From: Capitulum mitella
Taxonomy: Eukaryota > Arthropoda > Thecostraca > Pollicipedomorpha > Pollicipedidae
Assembly: GCA_030062745.1 (NCBI GenBank)
Contig: CP099841.1
Coordinates: 1,364,001 to 1,428,000, forward strand
DNA length: 64,000 bases
Direction: 5' to 3'
Position numbers and translations under genes: made by a program. Below are positions 25,661-36,177 of this stretch, piece after piece (within the stretch, counting starts at the first letter, position 1; every line of letters begins with the position of its first letter). Under the pieces are notes generated by a model. The model did no database searches, was not told the DNA's origin, and saw only the letters and a list, made by a program, of their open reading frames with translations.

Positions 25661-28415
25661 GACGAGGCCGGCGGCCGGCCGCTCCTCTCGCCGGCCGGGA
25701 CGTCTCCGTGGGAGCGCGGCCTTTTTCTGGCAGCGCGGCGGTGTGCAGCCGGTGGTGTGCAGCACGGTCGAGACGTCCGCCCGCCGCGGCAGCACGGCCG
25801 GTAAAAACGCCCGGCGGCCCATCTTCCCAGCGTCCTGCGGCGCCGTGCCGGGCCCGTCGGCCGCCGCAGGACGCTCCGCCGGAGTCCCGGCCAGGCCGCC
25901 GCGCGGTCCCACGGCACGGACGGCCCACGGTGGCGCTGGTCCACACAGACGTAGGCACGCTCTGAGATCACCGGAGAACGCAGTTCACATAATACATAGC
26001 ACAGCCCGTTCGAAAAACATCGGCAGAGGTCTTGCAGAGTTTGACAAAGGAATGATTCTCGTGGTAACCAAGAACAGATATGATGCCTTGAGAAGATTAT
26101 CGCGCACGACTCACGATAATCTTAATGACGGCGTCGCGCATGCTGCGAATGCTAAGATAACCTGTCTGGCTCATGTCCTTCACTGGAATGATTTTCCTAC
26201 ACCTGTTTTCCGAAGAGTCTGGCCGGTCGCACTCGCATACTCGGAATACAGAAATCGGAAACAACGTACCGCGCAGGACCCGTAACACACCAAGAGGAAT
26301 AACTGACCATGCTGACGGTAACAAACCTTTCGCGGTGTCACAATGACCAGCCTGTCTCCTTGTTTCGGTAACAACTTGCTAACTTCGCGGTTCCGTGGGC
26401 CAGCCGTGAAGTGCTCACCAGCCATGACGAGCCCGAGGCGACCCGGGCGGCAACATTATCACGTGACGCCCCGACAGCCACGTTCAAACTGTCCGCTGAT
26501 CTCCCGCGTTACCCCGTCCTGCTTCGGAAGCCCATCTCCCTTCAGGCTTCAAGTCAAGACGACTTGTTTGTGCTTCTTCCATGACGCATGCGACATGCCC
26601 CTCAGATCATTCTTTGGATCACGGGACTGTGCGAGGCTCCGTGCTCTTTCTCGCGATTCTCGTTCCCACGCCGACAGTCTGGCCGAGGCGCTGTACTTCC
26701 CGCCGTCGCGCGCCTGGTCCCAGCGGACGCCAAGAGCTGGGACAACGACGCGCGGATACATGACAATGCGATGATGAACAGGGAGATAGGTATCCGCCTG
26801 ACAGGCAACACTGGCGACACGGCGCGCCGCCGCCCGGCCCGAGTGACGCGCCGCCGCCGGGCGCCGGACGCCGACGGCGCGCCGCGCCGCGGGAGGCCGT
26901 CGAACGACGCGCATCCCGCCACCCAAACAAAGGTCAGCGCCGCTGAATTAAGAGCCGCGACCCCATCGCGGCCACGTGTCACCAATAATAAAAAGGCGGC
27001 CGGCGCGCGCGCGCGGCGCACCACAAAAGGCGGCACGCCGGGCGGCGTTCGGCGGCGCAGCGGCGCGCCGCGCGGCGCCGGGAGGCGGCGCCGCCGTATT
27101 GGATGTCGCAGTCGGGCCGTAATTGAACGCGGTAAAACAGCGGGTGCCGGCGGCCGGCGGCGGCCGCCGCTCGTTAGTCATCCGTCGGCGGCCGCGTATT
27201 AATACCGGGCGGCCGGCCGCCGGCGGCGGCGCGCCGACACCCGAGCTGCCGCCGCCGCCGCAGGCCGCGGCCTGCCGCGCATCCCAGCCCGTGTCGCAAC
27301 CGGCGGCTGACCGGCCGGCCAGCCGGCCGCCGCGCCGCGCAAATCAATTACACGGCGTCCTGGCGGGCGCTAATTGCGTCAGAGACGCGGTGCGTGACCT
27401 GTGACCCGTCCTCCCGGCCGGCGCCCAACGGCCGGCCCTGCCCCGCGCCCTCCGCCGCCGGCCGGGCGCCGTTACGCCATCAGCGCACATCGCCATATCG
27501 AACATGACACACAGCGGCAGGACAGCGGTATGACGGAGGGTCGCGGACGGTCACTAGTCATGAAAACCGCCGCAGACGACCGCCTGTTGACAGGGCTGCC
27601 AGTCTGTTACTGGAGTCACCAGTCTGTCGACAGGGTCTTCAGAGCCGGCAGATGTCAGAGCTGTCAGCCTGTCCTCGGTCCGTCGGCACTCTGACGGCAG
27701 ACTTTCGGCGACGCTCCATCACGTTACGCAGCGGCGGCCGACACGGCATAAAATCACCAGGCACACTCACTGTAACGTCTGCCCCAAACATGGATAATGA
27801 TGTGTACAGAGGCGGCGTTCAGTTTTCTGTTGGCCTTGCCCGTCATTTACCTGAACGCAGGAACAGTGTTTTGAATACGCCCGACCGTCAGACAGCAAAT
27901 GAGACGCCGGGGAATATTGTGGTGCGCTGCAAGTAGCCTCAGCGACCATGGCTGGATCCTGCGGGACCACCTGTCGCGAAGGCGCCCTCGCGGAGGAAAC
28001 TCCCGAGCGTCCGAGAACAGCAGCCGACGGACGGCGGCTCGTTCCCCCGGAGCGGGATTCCAGCCGGTCCCGGCGCGGCGCCCGGACATCGGGAATGCAA
28101 GCCCGCTCCACGCATCCCGCCCGAAGAGCGTCCACAGAATCCGGCGGCGGCGGAGGTCCGGGGCTGGCCGGCGCGGGCCGCCTCCATTCCTGCGGCGGCC
28201 GGCCGTGACGGCCCGACAAACAGCGGCCACTCGGCGCCGCTAATGGACCGTGGCCGGTCGGCTCGCCTGTTTGCGCCCCGCCGACGACCGGTCGTCCCGG
28301 CCGAGGACCGCGGCACTCCGGCGGCCGCCGCGGCCCGACGCAGACAAATGGCCGCGCCGTGGCGCAATAGGACTTTCCTCTTAGAAAGCCGGCCGCAGTC
28401 ACCGACAGCTATCAG
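25661..28415. other. Intergenic DNA
   Basis: GC-rich blocks (25660-25960, 26800-27480, 27960-28350) alternate with balanced DNA (25980-26780). A perfect 10-bp-stem hairpin is at 26093-26123. The block 26990-27100 is dominated by GC/CG dinucleotides. No exon or RNA gene can be supported. Confidence 0.4.
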
Positions 28416-28752
28416 CTCCAACGGCATGCCGACTGTGAACAACACACCGCAAGTGTCCGCAGGATTCCCGTCAGAGGCAAGAGCACGACATTCTCCGATA
28501 ACGGCCCAATGAAGAGAACCTTTCATTCAACCTCCAACGGCATGCCGACTGTGAACACACCGCAAGTGTCGGCAGGATTCCCGTCAGAGGCAGGAGCACG
28601 ACATTCTCCGATAACGGCCCAATGAAGAGAACCTTTCATTCAACCTCCAACGGCATGCCGACTGTGAACACACCGCAAGTGTCGGCAGGATTCCCGTCAG
28701 AGGCAGGAGCACGACATTCTCCGATAACGGCCCATTGAAGAGAACCTTTCAT
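28416..28752. repeat. Three-copy tandem repeat, 113-116 bp
   Basis: Three successive copies begin ctccaacggcatgccgactg (28416, 28532, 28645) and run through acaccgcaagtgtc, ggattcccgtcagaggca, acgacattctccgataacgg and gaagagaacctttcat. Copies two and three are virtually identical with a 113-bp period; copy one is 3 bp longer. The repeat is recent. Confidence 0.9.
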
Positions 28753-31700
28753 GTCCTCACCCTTGATCCACCTGGAACAGCACGCCTGATCTCAGTGCAC
28801 GGCGCCCGTGAATCATGAGTCGTGTAATCTTGCGAAGGAGTGCAAACAGCATTATTTACTTCTATGGGGCGTCCCGTCCGGGCGTTTTTCGCCCAGGTCG
28901 GGCCGACCATGCGTCCGGCAACGGTTCCTCGGACTCGGTTTGCAGCGGCCCGGGTCACGCCGAACGCATGGGATTAAGCAAGGCCGCCACGCCGGGTCGT
29001 CACGTAAATCGCGCGCGCCATAACCCCGGCAGCCCGACGGCTAACGGCCGCCATAGCGCACCTGATCGGCCGGCACGAACCGCCGGCCGGCGGCCGCGCG
29101 CCGCTCGGCGTCACGTGACGCGGACAACGTCACGGCCAAGGTCCGGCGCCGCGGCGGCCCGGTCACGAGCCGCGGGTCGCACGGCAGAACCAGGAGAGGC
29201 TGCGAACCGGGGAGAGGCGTACCGTCAGACCAGCGGCCGACGACGCCCAGGACAGCGCCACGACCTGCAGAAATATCGTCGAGCACCTGGAGAGAATTCC
29301 ATGACGAAGACATGAACTAGACACAAGTTCTCCCCACAGAGTCCAGCAGTCTGGATCGTTACGTTCTGAGCGGGTTTTGCAGTTGGGCAACAGCGGTGAC
29401 ATCAGGCGAGTTCCATCAGCGCGTGCCATGACCTGCAGACCCCCCGAACGGTGCCACGGTCAGGCACATGTTCCTGCCTCGAGGCCAGAGCACGGTCCAC
29501 CACTCTGACGGTGCGACTTTTCACAGCCGAGATTTCCATCGGCGGCAAATCCCATCAGCCTGGTGTTTTAATCGGACGCCGTCCGGCGCGGCCGGCGTCC
29601 GATCCATCTCTGGGCGATCCATCTCTCGGCCGCCGCCGGCCCGCCCCGTCCGCGCACCGCCAGCCGTGCGGCCGCCCTTGCTCGGCTGCCCATGAGCAGG
29701 CAGGCGGCGACAGGGACGGGTCCGCCCGTCCGACGCTAATTACTGCCGGCGCACAATGACGGCGCGGCCCTGCAACCGGCCGACAATGCTCCATTGTCCC
29801 GCCGCCGCCGCCGCCGCCGCCGACACGCCGGCCAGCGCGCCGCTTTCGTTTTCGTCCGGCCGACTCCTCCGGACGAGCCGGCTGAAGACGGTGACGCGCG
29901 GCCGCGGCGGTGTTCCGGAGAAGAGGCGGCGACACCGCCCCCTCATCAGCGGCAGCGCGGGCCGGGACCAGGGCGGACGGCGGCGGTGACAGGTGACGGA
30001 CGCCGCCCGCCACCTGTCACAGCACGGGCCGGGACCGGGTCGGATAGTGGCGGCGCCGACGGCAGAGTCGCTGGGCTCGCGCGAGAAAGATCTAGTTGAA
30101 CTTTCACAAACCATGAGGACATTTAAGAAGTTTACGACATTTCCGCTGGTGCTACACGCAGCCTCTATCATACACCAGCTTCCAAGGATATGCCGTGCGT
30201 TATTCGTCCTCCTCCGGCTTGTTAACTGCAATATTGTTAGAAGCAATATTCCGTGGCAGACGATGTTATGTCACTTCAATCATTTGTGAGTAATCGGATG
30301 GCAATAGGAGATGAAGTAACCCTGTCAGCATCCTTTCCTCGCGCTGTCAGTGTTCATTCCCCAACATTCAATAACTGTTCCAGGCATATCGATTTCTGAA
30401 TCTCCACAAAAACTGAGCAAGTATTCATATGTCGGCCAACAAGCTCAAACACGCGCATCAGACACCATGCACCACGCCGAGGCATCAGACGGATTAACAG
30501 ACTGCTGAATCCCGACAATCGGCGGGGCCGGCGTCTCCCATACATCCAGCAGGCCGACCTCGGCGGGTCGGCATCAGCTGGACCGACACCACCCGGCGCA
30601 CATCACTAGACGGACAGCACCAGGCCGAACCGGGCCGGCCGGCTCCGGCGGCGTCCGAAACGGGCCGCCGCCGGAGCCCGCGCGTTCCCACGGGCCGGCG
30701 GCGGCCGGTTCATCAGGCGGCGGCCGGCCGGCCTGATGGGGTGCCGGCCGCGCCTCCGGGTCACGGACGCCCTCGGAGCCGGGCCGGCCGCGGACTCCGC
30801 CGCCGCGCCGGCCCGTTTGCAGCGCCGCGGCCGTCACGAGAGCGGGGCATCGCGCCGCTCCGTCCGGACAGGAGACGTGCTGGCCCGGCCGGACCAGCTG
30901 CACCTGGCACGTGCACGGCGGCCAGGGCCGAGCCGGATCCGGGCCCGGCGGGCGCCGCAGAGCCGCAGCACGGCAGAGAACGGCCCGCGCCTCAGTCACA
31001 CCGTCCGGCCGTACACAATGACGGCTTAAGCCAACAAATAGCCCCCCGCCAAGGTCGGTGGAAAGGCATTATCTCGGCGTTCACGCTCTCTCCTGCCACT
31101 TGTACGGCACCCGGCGTCCCCATCACCTTCGCCCCGGCTCCGTCCGCATCCTTACCCGTCTCTTTTAACGGTAGTTATGTCTTGTAAACACCAACAAACT
31201 TGCCTGCACAAAAGACATGGGCGTTCATGGACCGGGCTTGGCCAAATACTGATCAACGCTGGTTGAGGTTCAGCGAAACATTGATGGCTTGCATTAAACA
31301 GATATGAAGTTATGTTCTATGAAAGCAGTACGGGCGCTGCATATATCGTAATAACGGTAATAACAGTATCATCCGATACCGACCAGTATAAGGCATCCAA
31401 ACTAATTTATACTTGATACAAAGCTCGCTCTGATAATAATAGACCTTGCGTACTGTCACAACCGCAAACTGCCTTGTCACCGTCTTCGCATGATCATGCA
31501 GTCGCGCATGCAGCCTACCGCTTCATAACCATGGGCATGACGTTGTGTGAGCCAAGAATCCTCACGAGCTCGAGACGCTGCCACTGAGAGGAGCCAGCAC
31601 GTCCGTCACTCCCCGGCTGAACACCGGCGGGTCCATTAACCATGGCATTCAGGCAGTCCGTACAGCAGACGCTGCGCCGGTCTGCACTCGTGTACTCGAT

Positions 31701-34700
31701 TGGGCAACGGCCGGCGGCGGGCGGCCGCGGAGTAAAAAGCCAAGACACACCGACCGAGCGCCTGCACGGGCAGGTCGCGGGTCACGACGCCCGGCCAAGA
31801 GGCGCCGCTCGGAAACTGAGTGGGCGTCAGCGCAGAGCCGGCGGCCGGAAACAGCGTCTGCACGGCGTCGCTGCCACGAGGGGAAAACAGAGGTCCCAAC
31901 AGAGGTCACTCGGCGGGCAGAGCCCTCGAAACTCGCCACAGCAGCGCTCGTCAGCCGAAAGTCCTGAATCAGCCGCCGGACGAGAGCTTAGTCCGAGACC
32001 GGGACGCTCAGGGCCCAACCGTGGGCGGCAGGACCTTGGGCCGGGATTGTGCACACGGCAAACAACAGCTCCGCCGGGCAGGCGGCTTTCATGAAGCGGC
32101 CGCTCGGGTACGAGCCGGAGGATCGGTGGCCGGCCGCCGGCCACCGCCCGGCCAGACAATTCGTGCCGTGAGCGGCGGCGGCGGCGACCGTGTCCGACCC
32201 TGGCGGCAGCCGCCGGCCGTCACGGACCGGCCTGTTTGTGTTTCACGAGCTGACACGACTCACTGCACTGGGACGCTTTTATTGCAACATGCGTAATAGA
32301 TGCACCGGCCGCGCGCCAAGAAAGTGAATGTGGAGATGGCCGAGCGAGCGGCGCGCGACTGCCGGTAACCGGAGAGGGCCCGCTGAGCCATGACCGGAGA
32401 GGGCCCGCTGAGCCGTGTCGCCTCCCGGCCGCCCGACAGCAGGCTGCGGCTCCCTCGGCGTCGTCCGACTGCGGCACACACGGCCGCCGGCAGCGGCACA
32501 AGCTGACGTGTTTGGCCGCCCGACTCGGCCGATGCACGCGGACACGGGAACTGGAATTCCTCCGAGTGTGGGAACGACCATCGGCGCTGGGTACCTCGAA
32601 CCTGCACGGACCAGAAGAAAAACGATGAGCCGGTGTGTGAAGTTCCAGTCACCATCATTACCGGACAAAAAAAATCTGATCGAAATCAACGATTTCCAAC
32701 AAGGTTTCGTACTTTCCCATTTCACGCCGATGCTACACGCCGTGTCCGAACTGCAAAACCCAACTTGAACATAAAAGAACACGGAAAGGATGTCATCACA
32801 AGTCAATACCACGATCCCTGGCATATCAAACGTGTACGTCTAGGCATTCCAAAGCAAACAATGCCTTCCGCTGTCGAAACGGGCGCTAAATGGCCGCAAA
32901 ACTCGCGGCGGATATAAAACGGTTACATGGCCGTAAACGACCTGTAACCAATACAAAGTATGTCAATACTCAGGTGGGTGCTAATTCCTCCACGGCCAGG
33001 TCCAAACCACATGGCCTCTTCTCCGCCCCGTTATCGCCACTCTCCTTGTTTGTCAGCGTGCCAGGGGGACATCTGGGCCCGGTCCGTGTCGGAGGGACAT
33101 CTGGGCCCGGTCCGGCGGCGAGTGATTCACGACGGTCACCACCGCGGCCGCCCGGACCGTCCGCTGCCCGCTCGGACGTCAACTAGCCGGGCGGTAATTG
33201 AATTACACGCCTGAGCGGCCGGCGGGCCGGTCGGCGTCGTAACGGGCCCCATTAGATGCCGGCGGCCGCGGCCGGCCCGGCCACCGGACGCATAATCAGG
33301 GCCGATCAGGCGCGGCCACGGCGGCCCATCAACAGGGCCGTCACCGCCCGACTGAAGGCCGCGGGCGGCACCGGCCGCCGCACACGGCACACACAGACAC
33401 TGCCCTGTACGCACCAGCACGGCCGTGAGATCATTTGTACAGTCCAGTGACAGAGTTCCGGCTCCTCCCAGCAGTGATTTATAGCGGCGCCGCCGGCGAC
33501 CGGCGCTACAAGGCTGTCGCGAGCGATCTAACCGGCGCGCAGCGGCCGCTAAGGAGCCATGGATGGCTTGGGAGGCGCTGACAGCGCGGGAGGCAGCCAC
33601 GCTTCAGGACGCATGCAAGTTCCAGAAGGTGTCTGAAGCTGGGAACACGTAGACAGCCGATTCCACATGGCGAACGCGAACCGAATCAACGAGCGTCAAC
33701 GTGTTAAGTCAAATCAATACCACAAAATGAGCTTTCGACGCTTCACTGGCCTTCCCGCCGTCACAGGAGCAGGACCTGCCGGTTCCGAACTGATCCAGCC
33801 GAGCGGCGCAGACCGCCGTGGGACGCCGATTCCCGGCCGGTTGTCCGCCGCCCGGGTCCGCCGACGCCGGCCGTCCGTGAGCCGCCGCCTGCCGGAGCCT
33901 CGGCGGCGGCCGAGGACGGCCGACCTGCGAGCGCCGGCCTCGTCCCCCGGACGGCGCCGCGTGCCCGCTCGGAGGCCGCCCGCCTTAATCGATATCTCGG
34001 CCGGCGATCCGGCCCAGATCAGATACATCCTGTTTTACGAGCGGTGCAAGGCAGTCGGCAGCCGGGGCCAAATTACGCCCGGCCACGCACCGCGCGCGCA
34101 CAACGGCTCCGCGCGCCGCCCCGACCCCGGTAATGTGGATTAATGCTTTGTTTAGGGCACGACAAGATTAGGACGATTTTTCACGTAGCGACCTTCAGAG
34201 ATTTTCCGATACCGAGCGGCTGGGTTTCGACCATCAGCCGCCGGCAACCCTACAGAAAAGGCCACCGATGAAGCACGATCAGCTGCCGGAATGCCGGAAA
34301 ACCTGCACGAAGCGGACATGGCAGAGGTCGCGGCACCCCCGGCGGACCGGACACACCGCGCCGTCTGATCTCATAGAGACGGCCCGCCCCGGGCACATCT
34401 CCGTCCGGGCCCGGTTCCCACGGCCGACGCTCCCCCGCGCGCTCCTCGGTGTCCGTGACGGAGCCCACCTGCCGCCCCCGCAGGTCGGTCCTGGCGCTGA
34501 CGATCGTCCGGCCGGCCGGCGCGGCGCCGCTCGGGTCACGCCGGGCCGGGCCGCTCCGGCCGGCCGGCCAGGGCCGCCGGGGTCACGTCCAGGTCAAGGC
34601 GGCGCCGCCGGCGCTCGGTCAGGTCGGCCGCCGCAGACGGCCCGGAGCGTGCCAGCGCGTCAGGTAGTGAGCCGGGCCCACAGCGCTCCGCACGCCGCCG

Positions 34701-36017
34701 CTGCCGCCGCAAGGAAGCGGACGGTTTGAGCGTATTTGCACCCGAGGTCGGCCACGTCCCGTTCCCATTTTCTGCAGTGGCAATATGCCCCTCTGTGCAT
34801 GTCTACGCACCAGACGGTTTACGTGACCCGCGAGGGCACTGTTTGCACCAACCGTCCGCAGGTTCCCCAGCATGATTAACGCTGGAGAAATGAGCTGCTA
34901 GCAACTAGACGTCCCTGTTCTCACACAGAAGTTCCTCTAATTCAAATTGGCCACCATCAGAGCGCCGTGAAGGAAGAGTGAAACAAAAGCTGGCTGACGC
35001 CGCAAACATCAATTTCCTGGGGTTACGCTGTGTGTGTGTGTAGGCCAGCGCGCGAGTCGGGCACGGAATGAGGCCGCCGGTGCCTCCCGCAACAATGAGC
35101 GCGGCCGGCGGGTGACGGAGCCGCTCGGGGATCAAGGGCGCCGGCGGTGTCGTGCACGGGAGGTCAGCCGGCCGCGCTCCGCCGCTCCTCTCCGGCGGCC
35201 GGCGGCCGGCGGCCGGAGCGCGTGCTGCCCGCCGCGTGCCGCCCGCCGGCCGCCGGCCGCGCTCAGGACGCCGCAGTAAAAATAACCGCCGACGACGGAA
35301 GGCCGGGCGCCATCCGTCACGCAATATGCCCGGCCGTGACGCAACGTGACGCGCGCGCGCCGCCCTCGCCGCGGTCGCGTCGCCGCACGTCCTGTTCCGC
35401 CACGATGATGTCCGCGTCGGCTGGATCGACGGCGCCGCGGACGGCGCGGTCCGTCGACGCCGACCCGGCCGGCCAGACGTTGGGGAAAGCGGCGAGGTGG
35501 CGACGACACAGCCAGGAATACCGAGAAGCCTTTCATTTCCGGAGGCGCCTCCGGACGGCGTCCCACTCTGCATGGTAATGAGGCGCGAGAGGGGCGGCTG
35601 GGCGGCGCGAGGGGCCGGCTCGCCATGTCAGGGGTCACGCTCGGCGGCGGCGCGGCGCAGCCGGACGCCAGCCGCCGGCCGCGCCGCGAAGGCCGCCGCG
35701 CCGCCTGCATCGCGCCTCCCCATCAACTGGCGGCCGACGGCAGGCGCGCGACGTGCACCGGACGCCTGTGACGGACGGCCGGCCGGCTGGCCGCGCCCCG
35801 GCCGCCAGACCATCCCGGCCCGCGGGCGGCAGAAGACACCGCCACCTGATCACCTTGAGCGGCGGCCGGTCGCGCGCCGCGGCGAAAACTGGCCGCCGCC
35901 CGGCCGCCGCTGCAGTCGACCGGACCCCGGCCTTCCGCGCGCACGGCCGAAGCGCGCGTGCTGCCTCCGCCGCCGGCCGAGCTCCCGGGACGATCCGAGC
36001 GGCGCGCGCGGCTGCCG
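28753..36017. other. GC-rich upstream region of the CPAP-like gene
   Basis: Mostly 60-75% GC unique DNA with no gene I can support. Local structure includes a (GCC)n run at 29800-29822, a two-copy repeat containing accggagagggcccgctgag at about 32366-32416, and another containing gggacatctgggcccggtcc at about 33065-33117. Balanced-GC islands lie at 30090-30480, 31180-31520 and 32630-32990. The long open frames on both strands around 35000-36300 overlap each other and reflect stop-poor composition. Confidence 0.4.
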
Positions 36018-36051
36018 TCAGTGCGCGGCGAGCGGCGCCGAGCGACGGACG
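36018..36051 (+). promoter_or_regulatory. Putative Inr + DPE core promoter of the CPAP-like gene
   Basis: TCAGT at 36018-36022 matches the arthropod initiator. Taking its A (36020) as +1, bases +28 to +32 (36047-36051) read GGACG, which fits the downstream promoter element RGWYV at exactly the required spacing. There is no TATA box about 30 bp upstream, as is usual for DPE promoters. Transcription from here would give a 5' leader of 103 nt before the ATG at 36123. The motif match is seen; the start site is inferred. Confidence 0.45.
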
Positions 36052-36076
36052 CGGCCTGCTCAGCCGGCCGGCCGCC

Positions 36077-36109
36077 ATGGACCCGAGTGGGCTGCGAGCC
36101 GTCGGATAA
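36077..36109 (+). promoter_or_regulatory. Upstream ORF (10 codons) in the CPAP-like leader
   Basis: An ATG in a perfect Kozak context (gccgccATGg) opens a 10-codon frame, MDPSGLRAVG, that stops at TAA 36107-36109, 13 nt before the main ATG and in a different frame. The main ATG has a weaker context (gccATGc, purine at -3, C at +4). If the leader starts near 36020, this uORF would be translated first and would limit or condition translation of the cuticle protein. Confidence 0.4.
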
Positions 36110-36122
36110 CAGCGCACCAGCC

Positions 36123-36177
36123 ATGCGGTGGACGCTGGCCGCCGCCGGCCTCCTGCTCCTCTGGATCGCCGCCCCCT
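36123..36177 (+). CDS. CPAP-like gene, exon 1 (signal peptide)
   Basis: Eighteen codons plus one base encode a start Met, Arg, then a Leu/Ala-rich hydrophobic core ending IAAP, a classical signal peptide. Donor site gtgagt begins at 36178. The exon ends in phase 1 with T, which the next exon completes to TGC (Cys19). Confidence 0.75.

Noticed and set aside
24345-25958. Minus-strand frames of more than 400 codons in two overlapping registers
   Set aside because: They are generated by the 30-bp tandem array, whose length is a multiple of three; the sequence outside the array has no domain.
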